The notes beneath the pieces were generated by a model, which had not been told where the DNA came from, made no database searches, and saw only the letters and a list, made by a program, of their open reading frames with translations. The position numbers were made by a program, and so were the translations under genes. 64,000 nt of DNA from Corynebacterium sp. SCR221107 (GTDB lineage: Bacteria > Actinomycetota > Actinomycetes > Mycobacteriales > Mycobacteriaceae). Below are positions 1 through 10,213 of the stretch, one piece after another; position 1 is the stretch's first letter; each line of letters starts with the position of its first letter. Location: assembly GCF_027886475.1 (NCBI RefSeq), contig NZ_CP115670.1:1860001-1924000 (forward strand). Direction: 5' to 3'.

Positions 1-210
1 CCCGAGTTCATCGAACTCGAGGATCTGGGCAATCGTTTCGAAGAATTGGACGAGTCCCTGTTTATCCACTGCTCTGCAGAAGACGTGTACAACAGGACAG
101 CGCATCGACTCCTGTGTGCCCTGGCGGGGGTGGCGGAAAACCCAGAGCCAGTACACCTCACCACCAATGAATTTGGGCAGGTACTCGCCGAGCGTATTCA
201 GCGATTCTAG
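1..210 (+). CDS. 3' end of an unrecognised protein-coding gene
   Basis: Frame 1 is open from the left edge to a TAG at 208-210 and gives about 69 residues ending in LAERIQRF. It has normal coding composition ([19 protein letters not shown]). I do not recognise the family. It runs towards dapF, and the two stop codons interleave in the palindrome CTAG (207-210), so the genes are tightly convergent. The 5' part lies outside the window, so function cannot be inferred. Confidence 0.6.
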   Translation, partial: PEFIELEDLGNRFEELDESLFIHCSAEDVYNRTAHRLLCALAGVAENPEPVHLTTNEFGQVLAERIQRF

Positions 211-1100
211 ATGGTTACTGTGCCTTCGGCCACAATCACCGAGGGTCCCGTCAACGTGGACTGGTCTCCATCGATGGTGACCTCCACGGTGCCCCCGGGG
301 ATGTGCACGGTCACCGTACCGTCGACCTGTCCGGCGTCGGCAAGCGCTGCCCGTGCTGCGGCGACGGTGCCGGTACCACAACTACGGGTTTCGCCTACTC
401 CACGTTCGTAGACACGCATAGTGACCACGCCGTCGCTGAGTTCGGTGACAATTTCTACATTCACCCCTTCGGGGAAGAAATCTTTGTCAAAGACCGGTGC
501 GACGAGGTTTAGCTCAGCCACGTCATTGGCGCCCCAGCCCGGCACCACACAGGCAAGGTGTGGATTTCCCATATCAACGCCCAAACCGGCGAACTTTGCC
601 TCGCCAATGAAACAGGAAGAAACACCCGTGACCTTCGCCTCTCCCATTTCCACGGACACAGTGGCGCGGGTTGCAGAAGAATCCGTCACCTTGACCTTCT
701 TGGCTCCGGCGCGGGTACCTACCAGGAACTCGTTTCTGTCAACCAGCCCACGCGAGTACACCCAGTGGGCGAACACCCGCGTACCATTGCCGCACATCTC
801 CGCTACAGAACCGTCGGCGTTGTAATAGTCCATGAACCAATCATCACGCGAAAGCGCTGGGTCTGGGTCGGTGATGAGCCCAGCATCCACCAACGCGCCG
901 ACGGTTGAAACACGCAGCAATCCGTCGCCACCGATGCCTGCATGGCGATCGCACAGCGCAGCAATAAGCGCGAGATCTAAAGCGATGACGGCACTCTCAT
1001 CGGGAATGATAACGAAGTCATTTTCCGTGCCGTGCCCTTTGGCAAAAGAAAGTCTCCGTACTTGCTTTTCGTCATGAGCATTGTGCTGTTGGTTCGTCAT
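207..1100 (-). CDS. dapF: Diaminopimelate epimerase DapF
   Basis: Interconverts LL- and meso-diaminopimelate in the cytoplasm, supplying the lysine precursor and the peptidoglycan cross-linking residue. The 297-residue protein carries both catalytic cysteines in their usual contexts: C103 in AEMCGNGTR and C241 in [11 protein letters not shown] start at ATG 1100 because a -10 hexamer TAGACT (1108-1113, minus strand) lies exactly 7 nt upstream, with TTGCCC at 1130-1135 as a -35 after a 16-bp spacer, so the mRNA should be leaderless. A longer open frame reaches 1202, but its extra N-terminus is not family-like. miaA lies directly upstream on the same strand. Confidence 0.95.
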   Translation of the reverse strand: MTNQQHNAHDEKQVRRLSFAKGHGTENDFVIIPDESAVIALDLALIAALCDRHAGIGGDGLLRVSTVGALVDAGLITDPDPALSRDDWFMDYYNADGSVAEMCGNGTRVFAHWVYSRGLVDRNEFLVGTRAGAKKVKVTDSSATRATVSVEMGEAKVTGVSSCFIGEAKFAGLGVDMGNPHLACVVPGWGANDVAELNLVAPVFDKDFFPEGVNVEIVTELSDGVVTMRVYERGVGETRSCGTGTVAAARAALADAGQVDGTVTVHIPGGTVEVTIDGDQSTLTGPSVIVAEGTVTI

Positions 1101-1107
1101 TCCACAC

Positions 1108-1135
1108 AGTCTAGTGAGTTCGACGTCGTGGGCAA
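1108..1135 (-). promoter_or_regulatory. Leaderless promoter of dapF
   Basis: Minus strand: -35 TTGCCC (1130-1135), 16-bp spacer, -10 TAGACT (1108-1113), then 7 nt to the ATG at 1100. The spacing puts the transcription start on or next to the start codon. No Shine-Dalgarno sequence is present between the -10 and the ATG. Confidence 0.6.
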
Positions 1136-1185
1136 GTAGCCGACCAATGAAAGCCTCATTGCAGACGAGGCAGAATTGAGCAACA

Positions 1186-2169
1186 CTAAGAAGCCTCCAC
1201 ACATTTCAAAGCCGCCGACAGTGTATCCCCGCCCGCGTTAAGCCACACCGTTCGGGGATCGCGCTTGAACCAGCTTCGTTGCCTGCGCACATATCGCCGG
1301 GTGCCTGTAATAGTGCGGTCGACGACCTCATCCCACGGCAAGTGTCCCTCTTGAGCCGCGAGAACCTGCGCGTAGCCGATGGCACGGCCAGCGGTCGAAT
1401 GGGCAACGAGGCCATCTTCCTCCCGCAAACGCTCAACCTCGGCAACAAATCCCTGGTCAAACATCTTGTTCGTGCGGGTCTCAATCCGCGGATTCAACCA
1501 CTCGGGAGTGGTTGCGAGGCCAAGGATGAGGGTATTCCAGCGAGGTGGCTGATCAATCGGCGGTTGACTGGCTTGGTATGGTTTCCCTGTGAGCTCGATT
1601 ACTTCCAGAGCTCGCACGGTGCGACGCGGATCTTGATCCTCAATGATCCGAGCCGCCTCAGGATCTTTCTGGGCCAAAAGGTCATGAAGCGCGCCGACCC
1701 CGATTTCTTCGAGCTTTGCCTCCCACCGTGCGCGGACCGATGGATCGGTGGGCGGAAACTGCCAATCATCAACGAGCGCTTGAACATAGAGCATCGAACC
1801 GCCCACGAGTATGGGTCTTTTGCCACGCGCGATGATCTGTTCAACATCGGCGATTGCATCCTGTTGATAGCGGGCAACCGATGCAGTCTCGGTTACTTCC
1901 CACACGTCCAACTGGTAATGCGGGATGCCTTCGCGTTCCTCCTCGGTGAGTTTTGCCGTGCCAATATCCATGCCTTTGTAGAGCTGCATCGAATCGACGT
2001 TGACGATCTCTCCTCCCAATTGGTGTGCCAGCCCAACCCCAAGCCCGGATTTCCCGGAAGCCGTAGGCCCCACCACGGCAATCGGCCGCAGGTGGCTTGG
2101 GATTGGTCGACTTGCTGAAATTTCAGAAGCGTCGGCGCTTGACCATGTTGTCATCACCTGCTCCACCAC
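1186..2169 (-). CDS. miaA: tRNA dimethylallyltransferase MiaA
   Basis: Transfers the dimethylallyl group to N6 of A37 in tRNAs that read UNN codons; MiaB, encoded at 5960-7510, then methylthiolates the same base. The N-terminal P-loop is GPTASGKS (residues 34-41), followed by the family motif [18 protein letters not shown]. The C-terminal half has the R-rich tRNA-binding region ([17 protein letters not shown]). At 327 aa the length is normal; an internal ATG at 2154 (MTTWSS) is an equally possible start. It lies upstream of dapF on the same strand, as in mycobacteria. Confidence 0.96.
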   Translation of the reverse strand: MVEQVMTTWSSADASEISASRPIPSHLRPIAVVGPTASGKSGLGVGLAHQLGGEIVNVDSMQLYKGMDIGTAKLTEEEREGIPHYQLDVWEVTETASVARYQQDAIADVEQIIARGKRPILVGGSMLYVQALVDDWQFPPTDPSVRARWEAKLEEIGVGALHDLLAQKDPEAARIIEDQDPRRTVRALEVIELTGKPYQASQPPIDQPPRWNTLILGLATTPEWLNPRIETRTNKMFDQGFVAEVERLREEDGLVAHSTAGRAIGYAQVLAAQEGHLPWDEVVDRTITGTRRYVRRQRSWFKRDPRTVWLNAGGDTLSAALKCVEAS

Positions 2170-2528
2170 CTTTCATTGGTTTCTCATCCCTTCATCGCTA
2201 TTGTGCCGTCACAGACCCCATAAGCGCCCCCTGGGCTGCTTGAACCTCGCGCCTGCTCATTCAATACCAAGGCCCGTGTGGATTGTGACTTCCTGATCTG
2301 GCTCATTGACACCGCATGGTGTCCGGCCTCGGCCGGGTATTCACCACCGATTGCCAAATCACGCCCGTCCTGACCTGTTCGCAACCAATTCCGTCACTAT
2401 CTTGCACCGCAAGCAGAAAGTTGTGATTCTTCCACATTGCCTATCCGTGCAATGCACACCTAGGACTCCCCTTTCACCACGGCGCAGCTTTCGATACTTC
2501 TTATCGTTGTGACCTCAATGACCGCTGC
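2170..2528. other. Gene-free interval between miaA and the Rv2728c-like gene
   Basis: About 360 bp with no convincing coding frame on either strand. It contains a small inverted repeat GACACC-gcat-GGTGTC (2308-2323) followed by a GGCC-rich repeat. No T-run follows, so I do not call a terminator. Confidence 0.4.
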
Positions 2529-3251
2529 CTACGCTACGTGATGTGAGTCAAAGCGCGGAAGTTCCCACACGGCAACAAACCTTCCCACCCCGTGCGCAAT
2601 GTGCTCATTTAAGAGCCGACAGCGCAGAGTGCTTTCCGACGCAGCACCGGCGCCCGCGTCCCCGATATTGCCAGTGTGTTGCGACAGCAGGCATGCAGCC
2701 TCCACCCACAAGCGTGGATCGATGATTCCTCCTTCGCGCAAGTGCCCTTCGAGATTCGACATACGCGCGGAGAATTCACCTCCGCCGGCTTGGGTGATCT
2801 CATCCCATGGATGACTCAGTTTGCCGGCCAACAGCTCGCCGCAGGCGCGGTGGATGGCTGGCGCGGTTTCCACTAGCGATAAAGGAGCCCTGGGATCAAG
2901 ACCGGCTGAACCATCGAGAACTACCACGGTGAGCCGCCCCGGAGCCGGCTGGCCGATGCGCGAGCGCGAATCGGCCACCTTGCCGGACCAAGCGGGTCCC
3001 AGCAGGTAGGCGGCGATGAGTTCCGGAAGGTAGTTGCCGAAACCAACGGTGACATCCACGCCCCACGCCCGAAATGAGCCGGTGTGGGCAGTATACAGAC
3101 TCTGGTCGCGGGCACCTACAACGTCGATGGCACCTGGTTGCCACTGGTCGAGGACCTTGTGCACGCAGGTACGGACCGTCGCCGCGGCAGTATCCGTGGG
3201 CGAGAGTTCAGGCACAAGAGCGGGGGAACCGGGTACAAAAAGCAAAGTCAT
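2529..3251 (-). CDS. Conserved actinobacterial protein, Rv2728c-like
   Basis: 240 residues starting MTLLFVPGSPALVPELSP. Its position next to miaA matches the M. tuberculosis gene Rv2728c, which from memory is a conserved alanine-rich protein with a fold related to the LigB-type extradiol dioxygenases. Function is unknown and I see no firm catalytic motif. A perfect -10 TATAAT (minus strand, 3263-3268) lies 11 nt before the ATG with AGGA between, so the leader is very short. One copy of the dispersed repeat GCTTTCCGACG (2631-2641) lies inside the gene. Confidence 0.6.
   Translation of the reverse strand: MTLLFVPGSPALVPELSPTDTAAATVRTCVHKVLDQWQPGAIDVVGARDQSLYTAHTGSFRAWGVDVTVGFGNYLPELIAAYLLGPAWSGKVADSRSRIGQPAPGRLTVVVLDGSAGLDPRAPLSLVETAPAIHRACGELLAGKLSHPWDEITQAGGGEFSARMSNLEGHLREGGIIDPRLWVEAACLLSQHTGNIGDAGAGAASESTLRCRLLNEHIAHGVGRFVAVWELPRFDSHHVA
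2631..2641 (+). repeat. Dispersed 11-mer GCTTTCCGACG (T-type), example copy
   Basis: One of ten exact T-type copies. The + strand starts are 2631, 19542, 26904, 41423, 51042, 53699 and 61033. The - strand copies are at 17524-17534, 25606-25616 and 45694-45704. Copies inside genes are read in different frames. Confidence 0.85.
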
Positions 3252-3758
3252 AATTGTTCCTGATTATAGCGCCAACGCACGCACGCAGACCGGCCTCCAC
3301 CACAATCGCAACTTCTGTCGCTACGCATATTCTAGGCACACTATCGGCCGCAAACAGGCGCGGGACCTACCGAAAACGGTCGATGCAACGTCGGCAAGCG
3401 AAGACTCACCGAGGCACCTCCCTCGTCGCGGGAAAACTCTCCGGCCAAATTATTCGCCACTTGATTACTGCAAAAGACAATCAATGCGACCTCATTGGCG
3501 GTGAAATCTTATTAATAAGCACTGGTCAACTGCAACTATCTTCAGTGCCGACCATCATTATCAACGCCAAGCGGCCAGCACGCTCGGAGCCAGCACCCTT
3601 ATCCTGCCTTTATGCTGACAATACCTGAGGATTCGCGGTATCTTTTTATGTAGGTGTTTTTGGCCGTGCCCGAATTTATTGCCGTGGGTGCGGCTTCACC
3701 CTTTGATAATACTTTGGCAGTCACGTCGCGTGACACCTTCGAGATAAGGAAACTGAAC
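3252..3758. other. Divergent intergenic region upstream of the DUF349 gene
   Basis: About 500 bp between two divergently transcribed genes. It holds the TATAAT box of the minus-strand gene (3263-3268) and a likely promoter for the plus-strand gene (GATAAT at 3713-3718). One copy of the G-variant repeat CGTCGGCAAGC lies at 3389-3399. The rest shows no coding frame that I can support. Confidence 0.4.
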
Positions 3759-5090
3759 ATGAGCACTCCTTCCGCACCGAAGCCAGGCCCACGCCCAGGA
3801 GCAAAGCCCGGTCCTCGCCCAGGAGCCGCCGCTGCCGCGCGCCCCAGCGCCGTCGCCCAGCCGTCTAAGGCAACGAACCCATCTGCCTTCGGCCGCATCG
3901 CGGAAGACGGATCGGTCTTCCTCATCACCAAAGATGGTGAGCGAATGATCGGTTCTTGGCAGGCCGGAACCCCGGAGGAAGGACTTGCCCACTACGCGGC
4001 CCGCTTCGATGATCTCGTCACCGAGGTTGAACTTCTCGAAGCACGCGTGGAAAGCCACCCCGGCGACGCAGAGCACATCAAGTCAAAGGCTCAGGAACTG
4101 CTGGAGACCCTTCCCACCGCTACCGTCATCGGGGACATCGCCGCCGTTGAAAAGCGCCTCAGCGCCATCATCAGTGGCGCTGACGAAGCCGGCGAGCGGG
4201 CGAAGGAAGAAAAGCAGGCTCGCCGTGCTGAGGCGATTGCCAAGAAGGAGCAGCTCGCCGCGGAAGCGGAGGAGATCGCCGAAAAATCCACGGATTGGAA
4301 GGAAGCCGGCGACCGGATCCGCGAAATCCTCGACGAATGGAAGAAGATCCGCGGCATCGATCGCAAGACCGATGACGCCCTGTGGAAGCGCTACTCGCGT
4401 GCCCGTGACTCCTTCAATCGCCGTCGTGGCTCCCACTTTGCGGAGTTGGATCGCAGTCGCGCCGCGGCCCGAAGAGTAAAAGAAGAGATCGTCGCACGAG
4501 CCGAGGAACTCAAAGTTTCTACCGATTGGAACGAAACCGCTCGCGCTTTCCGCGACCTGATGAAGGAATGGAAGCAGGCCGGGCGCGCACCGCGTGACAT
4601 TGATGACAAGTTGTGGGCCGCATTCAAGGGCGCTCAAGACTACTTCTTCAACGCACGTAATGAACTCAACGATCAGCGTGAGCGCGAATTCGAGGCCAAC
4701 GCGGAGGCCAAGGACGCCCTCATCGCCGAATACGATTCTCAAATCGACCCGGCCCACGGGCTCGATGCCGCCCGCGCAAAGCTGCGTGAGCTCCAGGAAA
4801 AGTGGGAAGAGATCGGCTATGTTCCGCGTGAGCGTGTCCGCGAATTTGAGGAGAAGATCCACTCCATCGAGGCTCGGGTCGAAAACGCTGCCAATGCCCA
4901 GTGGCGCCGCACCGACCCGGAGGTCCAGGCTCGTGTTGCCCAATTCGTAGCCAAGGTCAAGGAGTTCGAAGCTCAGGCGGAGGCCATGGCGAAGAAGGGA
5001 AACACCAAGAAGGCTGAAGAGCTGCGTGCACAGGCAGCTCAGTGGCAAGAGTGGGCAGACGCCGCCGAGAAGGCAGCAGACAACCTCTGA
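3759..5090 (+). CDS. DUF349 repeat protein, Rv2731-like
   Basis: 443 residues. A Pro/Ala/Gly-rich low-complexity N-terminus (GPRPGAKPGPRPGA, about residues 7-30) is followed by a highly charged, mostly helical body. This contains several DUF349 repeats recognisable by W-K/E-A-G-R/D (STDWKEAGDRI, STDWNETARAF, LKEKWEEIG-like segments). It is a likely coiled-coil cytoplasmic protein; mycobacterial Rv2731 occupies the same position between the Rv2728c-like gene and miaB. The exact role is unknown. The ATG at 3759 is chosen because AAGGA (3746-3750) precedes it at good spacing; the upstream extension looks untranslated. Confidence 0.85.
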   Translation: MSTPSAPKPGPRPGAKPGPRPGAAAAARPSAVAQPSKATNPSAFGRIAEDGSVFLITKDGERMIGSWQAGTPEEGLAHYAARFDDLVTEVELLEARVESHPGDAEHIKSKAQELLETLPTATVIGDIAAVEKRLSAIISGADEAGERAKEEKQARRAEAIAKKEQLAAEAEEIAEKSTDWKEAGDRIREILDEWKKIRGIDRKTDDALWKRYSRARDSFNRRRGSHFAELDRSRAAARRVKEEIVARAEELKVSTDWNETARAFRDLMKEWKQAGRAPRDIDDKLWAAFKGAQDYFFNARNELNDQREREFEANAEAKDALIAEYDSQIDPAHGLDAARAKLRELQEKWEEIGYVPRERVREFEEKIHSIEARVENAANAQWRRTDPEVQARVAQFVAKVKEFEAQAEAMAKKGNTKKAEELRAQAAQWQEWADAAEKAADNL

Positions 5091-5104
5091 TTCCACTAGG
5101 CGAC

Positions 5105-5138
5105 AAAAACGCTCCGTCCTTTCAGGCGGAGCGTTTTT
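5105..5138. terminator. Bidirectional intrinsic terminator
   Basis: A 12-bp perfect stem (AAAAACGCTCCG, 5105-5116, with CGGAGCGTTTTT, 5127-5138) and a 10-nt loop. T-runs occur on both strands, so it serves the convergent DUF349 gene and the membrane-protein gene that ends at 5163. Confidence 0.92.
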
Positions 5139-5162
5139 GTATAGTTTTAGGCGCGTGTGAAA

Positions 5163-5966
5163 CTACTGTTGAGGCTTATGCGCATCCTGACCAGCGGTGC
5201 GCTTGCGCTTGCCTGCGGCTTGCTGGCGCCGGTTATCGATGAGCAGCGGATTGGTCTCATTCGTATTCGCTCCCCTGCTGGTAAGCCTTTCACGCTGCAC
5301 GAGGGCGACCTCGTCCAGGTTGACGTGTGCAGCGCGCTGCGCTGCCCATTCCCTTTGCTCATCGGATCGAGCAAACACAGTGCAGCTCAATGCGTAAACT
5401 TGGACAATCACAGCTGCTACCTCGATGTAGAACCCATAGGAAACGCCCGCGGCTCCGTCTACTTCCGCGCTCTGCATGCGCATCCAAAGCCCCAGAAGAC
5501 TCGTCAGCAATGCCATGCCTGTGAGTGCAAATCCAAAGTTGGCAAACACAGTCCGCTTTGTCAGAAGCAGAAGTCCGTTGAGCAACACCACAGATATGCT
5601 GCCTAGAAAAACGAAGACATACTCGGCAATTTTGATTCCGGCTTCGTGACTGGCTGGGGTAAAGAAAAGCACATCGTAGCCCTTGATGCTTCCTGCATGC
5701 GGCAAGAACAAGGAAAGGACAAAGACAACAAAAGTGCCCATCAGGTAAAAGCGATAATGCCCAAGTTCAATGCGAGCCGCGGCCGTCTTTTCCTTCTTTG
5801 CTAGCTCATCGGGACTATTCATCGATTGAGTATCGGCTGCGTCGGCCACGCCACGCCCCTTTTTTTCACTGGCTTCAGCCACGTTCGAAAACCACTTTCG
5901 CTTTGGAGTCTCCCACCGCTTAGCGAAGCGTGTCGCGCCCGCGGTGTCTTTCTTCAACCCTAACAA
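5163..5966 (-). CDS. Membrane protein, Rv2732c-like
   Basis: 267 residues with about four hydrophobic helices between residues 70 and 200 ([71 protein letters not shown]). Both tails are charged. Position between miaB and the DUF349 gene matches mycobacterial Rv2732c, a conserved transmembrane protein of unknown role. The TTG start at 5964-5966 overlaps the miaB stop (5960-5962), implying translational coupling. A later ATG ([10 protein letters not shown], residue 49) would give a length closer to the mycobacterial protein, so the start is uncertain. Confidence 0.7.
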   Translation of the reverse strand: MLGLKKDTAGATRFAKRWETPKRKWFSNVAEASEKKGRGVADAADTQSMNSPDELAKKEKTAAARIELGHYRFYLMGTFVVFVLSLFLPHAGSIKGYDVLFFTPASHEAGIKIAEYVFVFLGSISVVLLNGLLLLTKRTVFANFGFALTGMALLTSLLGLWMRMQSAEVDGAAGVSYGFYIEVAAVIVQVYALSCTVFARSDEQREWAAQRAAHVNLDEVALVQRERLTSRGANTNETNPLLIDNRRQQAAGKRKRTAGQDAHKPQQ

Positions 5967-7510
5967 CCGCAGGCGTCGTTGGCAGGCTTGGCCGTCGGTG
6001 CACCGATTCTTGGAAGTCCGAGCCCAACCCCAACCGGGGCGGTCGTAGGAACCTTTCCGATCTCGGAGTTATCCCCCGCCTTGGTGCGTCGGTGGGAAAG
6101 CACTCCCTCGTCGGCAAGCAAGAAATGCGGAGCTGCACCCGTAATCGTCACGGTCACCACATCGCCGGGGCGAATCGAATCATCGATCAAGCCTTCCGGC
6201 GCGAAGTGGACGAGGCGACCATCGCGCGCGCGACCGGTCATGCGATGGGTCTCGCCGTTCTTGCGCCCACCGTCAGCCTGAACCAAAAGCTCTGCTTGAG
6301 TACCGATGAGCTTTTGATTTTCCTCGAGGCTGATTCGCTCCTGCAGCGCCAAGAGACGCTCATAACGCTCTTGCACCACTTCCTTCGGGATCTGGTTCTC
6401 ATATTCTGCCGCCGGGGTACCGGGCCGCGGGCTGTATTGGAAGGTGTAAGCGCTCGTAAAGCGAGCCTTTTCCACCACATCGAGTGTGGCCTGAAAATCT
6501 TCCTCTGTTTCTCCGGGGAAACCGACGATGATGTCTGTGGTGATCGATGCGTGCGGAATCTTCTGGCGCACCTCGTCGAGAATTCCAAGGAATTTAGCCG
6601 AGCGGTAGGAGCGACGCATCTCCTTGAGCACCTTGTCCGAGCCGGACTGCAGGGGCATGTGCAGCTGCGGGCACACGTTAGGGGTTTGAGCCATAGCGTC
6701 AATAACGTCCGAGGTGAACTCGGCCGGGTGTGGGCTGGTAAAACGCAGGCGCTCCAACCCCTCGATCTCACCGCAAGCCCGGAGGAGTTTGGAGAACGCG
6801 CTGCGGTCGCGCTCTAGTTCGGGGTCAACGAAATTCACCCCGTAGGCATTCACGTTCTGCCCGAGCAGGGTGATTTCGGAAACCCCCTGGTCGACAAGGG
6901 CCTGTACCTCCGCAAGGATATCGCCCGGGCGGCGGTCTTGTTCCTTACCTCGAAGGCTAGGCACGATGCAGAACGTGCAGGTGTTGTTGCACCCCACAGA
7001 AACAGAGACCCACCCCGCGTAGGCGGATTCGCGCTTGGCGGGAAGCACCGAGGGGAACTGTTCGAGGGAGTCCACGATCTCCACCTCGGCCTTGTGGTTG
7101 TGGGAGGCACGATCGAGCAAGGCTGGTAGAGAACCAATGTTGTGGGTGCCGAAAACCACATCCACCCACGGGGCTTTCTTGACTACGACGTCCTTGTCTT
7201 TTTGAGCCAAGCATCCGCCTACAGCAATCTGCATGCCCTGGTGTTCCTTTTTCACCTGGCGCAGTTGTCCTAAGGTGCCATAAAGACGCATGTCAGCGTT
7301 CTCGCGCACAGCACAAGTGTTGAATACCACGAGGTCTGCTTGCTCACCCTTGGCGGCTGGCTCATAGCCAGCTTCTTCGAGGAGGCCGGATAGACGCTCC
7401 GAATCGTGAACATTCATCTGGCAGCCAAATGTGCGCACCTCGTAGGTGCGGGGGTTGGCCTGGTCTTGCTGGGGCTGGGTAGTGTCCGCGGATGTTTGCA
7501 CGTCGGACAA
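5960..7510 (-). CDS. miaB: tRNA-2-methylthio-N6-dimethylallyladenosine synthase MiaB
   Basis: Radical-SAM methylthiotransferase acting on the i6A37 product of MiaA. 516 residues. The N-terminal UPF0004 domain ([18 protein letters not shown]) carries conserved cysteines, the radical-SAM cluster motif is CNNTCTFC, and a C-terminal TRAM-like domain follows ([18 protein letters not shown]). Length is slightly above the usual 440-500 because of a Thr/Gln-rich N-terminus and a C-terminal tail ending NDACGC. A G-variant repeat copy falls at 6109-6119, encoding LLADE. Confidence 0.96.
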   Translation of the reverse strand: MSDVQTSADTTQPQQDQANPRTYEVRTFGCQMNVHDSERLSGLLEEAGYEPAAKGEQADLVVFNTCAVRENADMRLYGTLGQLRQVKKEHQGMQIAVGGCLAQKDKDVVVKKAPWVDVVFGTHNIGSLPALLDRASHNHKAEVEIVDSLEQFPSVLPAKRESAYAGWVSVSVGCNNTCTFCIVPSLRGKEQDRRPGDILAEVQALVDQGVSEITLLGQNVNAYGVNFVDPELERDRSAFSKLLRACGEIEGLERLRFTSPHPAEFTSDVIDAMAQTPNVCPQLHMPLQSGSDKVLKEMRRSYRSAKFLGILDEVRQKIPHASITTDIIVGFPGETEEDFQATLDVVEKARFTSAYTFQYSPRPGTPAAEYENQIPKEVVQERYERLLALQERISLEENQKLIGTQAELLVQADGGRKNGETHRMTGRARDGRLVHFAPEGLIDDSIRPGDVVTVTITGAAPHFLLADEGVLSHRRTKAGDNSEIGKVPTTAPVGVGLGLPRIGAPTAKPANDACGC

Positions 7511-7584
7511 TTCTAGCCCTCTTCATTAAGGAATGCCTAAACCCGCGTCAGGCTAGTCAGTTACCCGGGGCGGGTATCGGTATG

Positions 7585-8205
7585 TTAGGCGCTGATGGCC
7601 TCCAGGCGGGCGTCGATCGCCTCCTTGGAGACTCGGATGCTTAGTCCTGAGCCGAAGCCGCGACGGGCAAGCATTCCCACGACACGACGCAGAATCTTGT
7701 CGTATTCTGCACCATTTGCCGGCACAGCCTTAATGCTTCGTGCTTTTTTCTCGGCTAACTGCCGTGCCATCTCGAATTCGTCATCATCGCTGATCTGTTT
7801 CAGCGCCTCAGCGCGTTGGGCGACCCCAACCCCTTTTTCCTTAAGTTCAAGGGAAAGCGCCTTACGCGACTTCCCTCGTCGAGCATGACGTTGACGTACC
7901 CACTCAGTGGCAAAGGCTTGGTCGTCGAGGAGACCACAATCGCGGAGATCATCTAGAACCTCATCGATGGTTATGGGGTCAAACTCCAGTGCCGCCAGCC
8001 TTTTACGCAGCTCTTCGCGGGATCGTCCGCGCTGATCGAGCAACAGAAGCGCGCGGTTGCGAACTTTTGCTTTGTCCTCTTCCTTGTGGGAGTCGAAAAA
8101 ATCAGACTCCCCCGGCGTGAAGTTTTCCAGCGCTTCTCGAAGCCTTTCAATCTTTGCTGCGTGAGTTGCAGGCTCCGAAGGATAGTTTTGTTCTCTACTC
8201 TTCAT
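7585..8205 (-). CDS. recX: Recombination regulatory protein RecX
   Basis: 206 residues of the RecX/OraA family, which binds RecA filaments and modulates recombinase and coprotease activity. Recognisable helical repeats are [24 protein letters not shown] and [24 protein letters not shown]. The ATG at 8205 lies inside the end of recA (recA stop at 8195-8197), an 11-nt overlap that implies co-transcription and translational coupling. Regulation should therefore follow recA and the SOS response. Confidence 0.95.
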   Translation of the reverse strand: MKSREQNYPSEPATHAAKIERLREALENFTPGESDFFDSHKEEDKAKVRNRALLLLDQRGRSREELRKRLAALEFDPITIDEVLDDLRDCGLLDDQAFATEWVRQRHARRGKSRKALSLELKEKGVGVAQRAEALKQISDDDEFEMARQLAEKKARSIKAVPANGAEYDKILRRVVGMLARRGFGSGLSIRVSKEAIDARLEAISA

Positions 8206-9313
8206 CTTCGTCGTCGTCGTCGAAGTCGACGTTTGGAATCATATCCACCGGCTCATCCGTCAGCGCATCATCGGCGTTGGCAAACTCACCGATCCCGAGC
8301 TTTTTAAAGATCTTCTCCTCAATCTCGTCGGCCAACTCCGGAGTCTCCTTGAGATAGAGGCGTACCTTTTCCTTGCCTTGTCCAAGTTGATCGCCTTCGT
8401 AGGTAAACCACGAACCGGACTTCTTGATAATGCCGTGGTCAACACCGAGATCGATGATGGAAGACTCCCGAGAAATGCCCTCGCCGTACATGATGTCGAA
8501 CTCGGCAACCTTAAATGGTGGCGAAACCTTGTTCTTGACCACTTTCAGCTTGGTCCTGTTGCCGATAGCATCCTGTCCATCCTTCAGAGTTTGAATACGG
8601 CGCACATCGCAGCGAACGGAAGCGTAGAACTTCAATGCCTTGCCACCAGTGGTGGTTTCAGGTGAACCGAACATCACGCCAATCTTTTCACGAAGCTGGT
8701 TGATAAAGATTGCGGTGGTACCCGAGTTGTACAAAGCGCCGGTCATCTTTCGCAACGCCTGGCTCATGAGGCGGGCCTGAAGACCAACGTGGCTATCGCC
8801 CATTTCTCCTTCGATTTCAGCCTTCGGGGTCAGCGCCGCAACGGAGTCGATCACGATGATATCGATAGCACCAGATCGTACGAGCATATCGGCGATCTCC
8901 AGCGCCTGCTCACCGGTATCCGGCTGGGAAACGAGCAATGCATCCGTGTCAACGCCCAACTTGCGTGCATAGTCTGGATCCAGGGCGTGCTCGGCGTCGA
9001 TGAAGGCTGCGATACCGCCCCCCTTTTGCGCCTGAGCAATGGCATGCAGCGCCACGGTGGTCTTACCAGAGGATTCAGGCCCATAGATCTCCACGATTCG
9101 ACCACGCGGGAAGCCACCAATTCCTAGGGCGACGTCGATCGCAGTATTACCAGAGGAAATTGCCTGGATCGGCGGGCGGTTCTCATCACCCAGGCGCATG
9201 ACGGCGCCCTTGCCGAAATCCTTTTCAATCATTGTTAATGCGGCATCGAGCGCCTTCTTGCGGTCATCAGACGAAGATGGGATTGCTGATTTGCTGTTCT
9301 TCTTGGCAGCCAT
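8195..9313 (-). CDS. recA: Recombinase RecA
   Basis: DNA strand-exchange ATPase and coprotease for LexA cleavage. 372 residues with Walker A GPESSGKT (residues 78-85), the IDSVAAL Walker B strand, and the family stretch [15 protein letters not shown]. The acidic C-terminal tail ends DDDDEDEE. The first gene of a recA-recX unit. The 555-bp upstream region contains a candidate SOS box at 9718-9733 about 405 bp from the start codon, implying a long leader or a second, nearer promoter. Confidence 0.98.
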   Translation of the reverse strand: MAAKKNSKSAIPSSSDDRKKALDAALTMIEKDFGKGAVMRLGDENRPPIQAISSGNTAIDVALGIGGFPRGRIVEIYGPESSGKTTVALHAIAQAQKGGGIAAFIDAEHALDPDYARKLGVDTDALLVSQPDTGEQALEIADMLVRSGAIDIIVIDSVAALTPKAEIEGEMGDSHVGLQARLMSQALRKMTGALYNSGTTAIFINQLREKIGVMFGSPETTTGGKALKFYASVRCDVRRIQTLKDGQDAIGNRTKLKVVKNKVSPPFKVAEFDIMYGEGISRESSIIDLGVDHGIIKKSGSWFTYEGDQLGQGKEKVRLYLKETPELADEIEEKIFKKLGIGEFANADDALTDEPVDMIPNVDFDDDDEDEE

Positions 9314-9868
9314 GAAGTCTCCTTGTTTGTCTTTCGTTTATTTCTAACTTCTTCTCAATGAATAAATTGTCCGTGCTCTCTGGGAAACGCAGAGCACATT
9401 CGGGCGTTTGCGCAGCGTCATTGAAACTGCACGAGGTCACCTCAATTTATGAAAGTCCAACCCGCTGCCCTCTTTAGACGAGGAAACACTGCATTTGGCT
9501 CCCTCGAGGCGACGATTTTTATTGCCACATTCCTCTCGTATGGTGTCTTCACAAAGCCTGTTTACACCACAAACATCCTCAGCAACAGACTGGTGACTGC
9601 ACCACCGAAATCTTGCGTGCACCTTCGGTTTTCACGCCTCCAAGCGGAGAACGTTTCCTGCAGCGTGTTGTTTTCGAGGTTTATCCTAGCTAGACATTTC
9701 CCACACCCATAAGATACACGCACATTTGTTCGATTTTCAAAAATTCGAACATTCTTTTTCGAAAGCTCGTTGCCCATTTAACTTCGATAAACACCGAGCG
9801 ATCCCACGGCTCCAAATACTTCCAGATGTCCATCCTCGAAAACGAGAACCTCCATCAAAAATAAGACC
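9314..9868. other. Long recA upstream region
   Basis: 555 bp without a supportable gene. It includes the candidate SOS box and minus-strand promoter (9683-9733). Inverted and direct copies of TTCGAAC-like sequence lie at 9727-9765. Short open frames here have no family resemblance that I can see. The interval could carry a long recA leader. Confidence 0.4.
9683..9733 (-). promoter_or_regulatory. Candidate LexA (SOS) box and recA promoter
   Basis: Read on the minus strand, 9733-9718 is TCGAACAAATGTGCGT. It matches the actinobacterial SOS box TCGAAC-N4-GTTCGA at 10 of 12 defined positions. A weak -35 (TTATGG) and a -10 TAGGAT (9683-9688) lie just downstream, so bound LexA would block the promoter. 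Repeated TTCGAA sequences nearby do not have the right spacing. Confidence 0.5.
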
Positions 9869-10075
9869 TCAATCATCCCTTCCGAGTTGACGATCTTCGG
9901 GGATATGGAAGTCTCGACATAGGCCCCACCATACTTCACGCAGGTCCGCCCCCGATTCGATGAGCTCGTTGGCGGTTTTTCCGGTACCACTAATGACGTG
10001 CGAGTCAAGAATCCACGCCCCTCTGGACGTTCCAAATTCGTCTTCCACCAACTGTTCAAAATTCGACAGGCGCAT
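9869..10075 (-). CDS. DUF3046 family protein
   Basis: 68 residues starting MRLSNFEQLVEDEFG, a clear DUF3046 match: this family starts with MRLTEFW-like sequence and has a REVW-x-A-L-C-D-like motif, here LREVWWGLCRDFHIPE. A small actinobacterial protein of unknown function, conserved immediately upstream of recA (Rv2738c in M. tuberculosis). A longer open frame on the same strand in another phase (to 10119) is a shadow. Confidence 0.85.
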   Translation of the reverse strand: MRLSNFEQLVEDEFGTSRGAWILDSHVISGTGKTANELIESGADLREVWWGLCRDFHIPEDRQLGRDD

Positions 10076-10167
10076 GCAGCCATCTTAACGAGTTCACATC
10101 TCTTCACGCGATTACCCATAAGCGATGCGCCATGCGAGCGTGATTGTATGACTTAAAAGACTGTGCT

Positions 10168-10206
10168 TGAACAACGTTTAGTTTTCGGTGCGGGCACGTG
10201 TAAAAT
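10168..10206 (+). promoter_or_regulatory. BioQ-like operator and leaderless bioY promoter
   Basis: TGAACAACGTTTA at 10168-10180 fits the palindromic biotin-repressor (BioQ) box that I recall for C. glutamicum, TGAACN3GTTAC, with two mismatches in the second arm. It overlaps the -35 TTTAGT (10177-10182). The -10 TAAAAT (10201-10206) lies 7 nt before the GTG at 10214, so the message should be leaderless and repressed when biotin is sufficient. Confidence 0.65.
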
Positions 10207-10213
10207 TCCTCGA

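Noticed and set aside
9727..9765. TTCGAA-rich repeats beside the SOS box as further LexA sites
   Set aside because: Half-sites have the wrong spacing (18 instead of 16 positions) or the wrong relative orientation.
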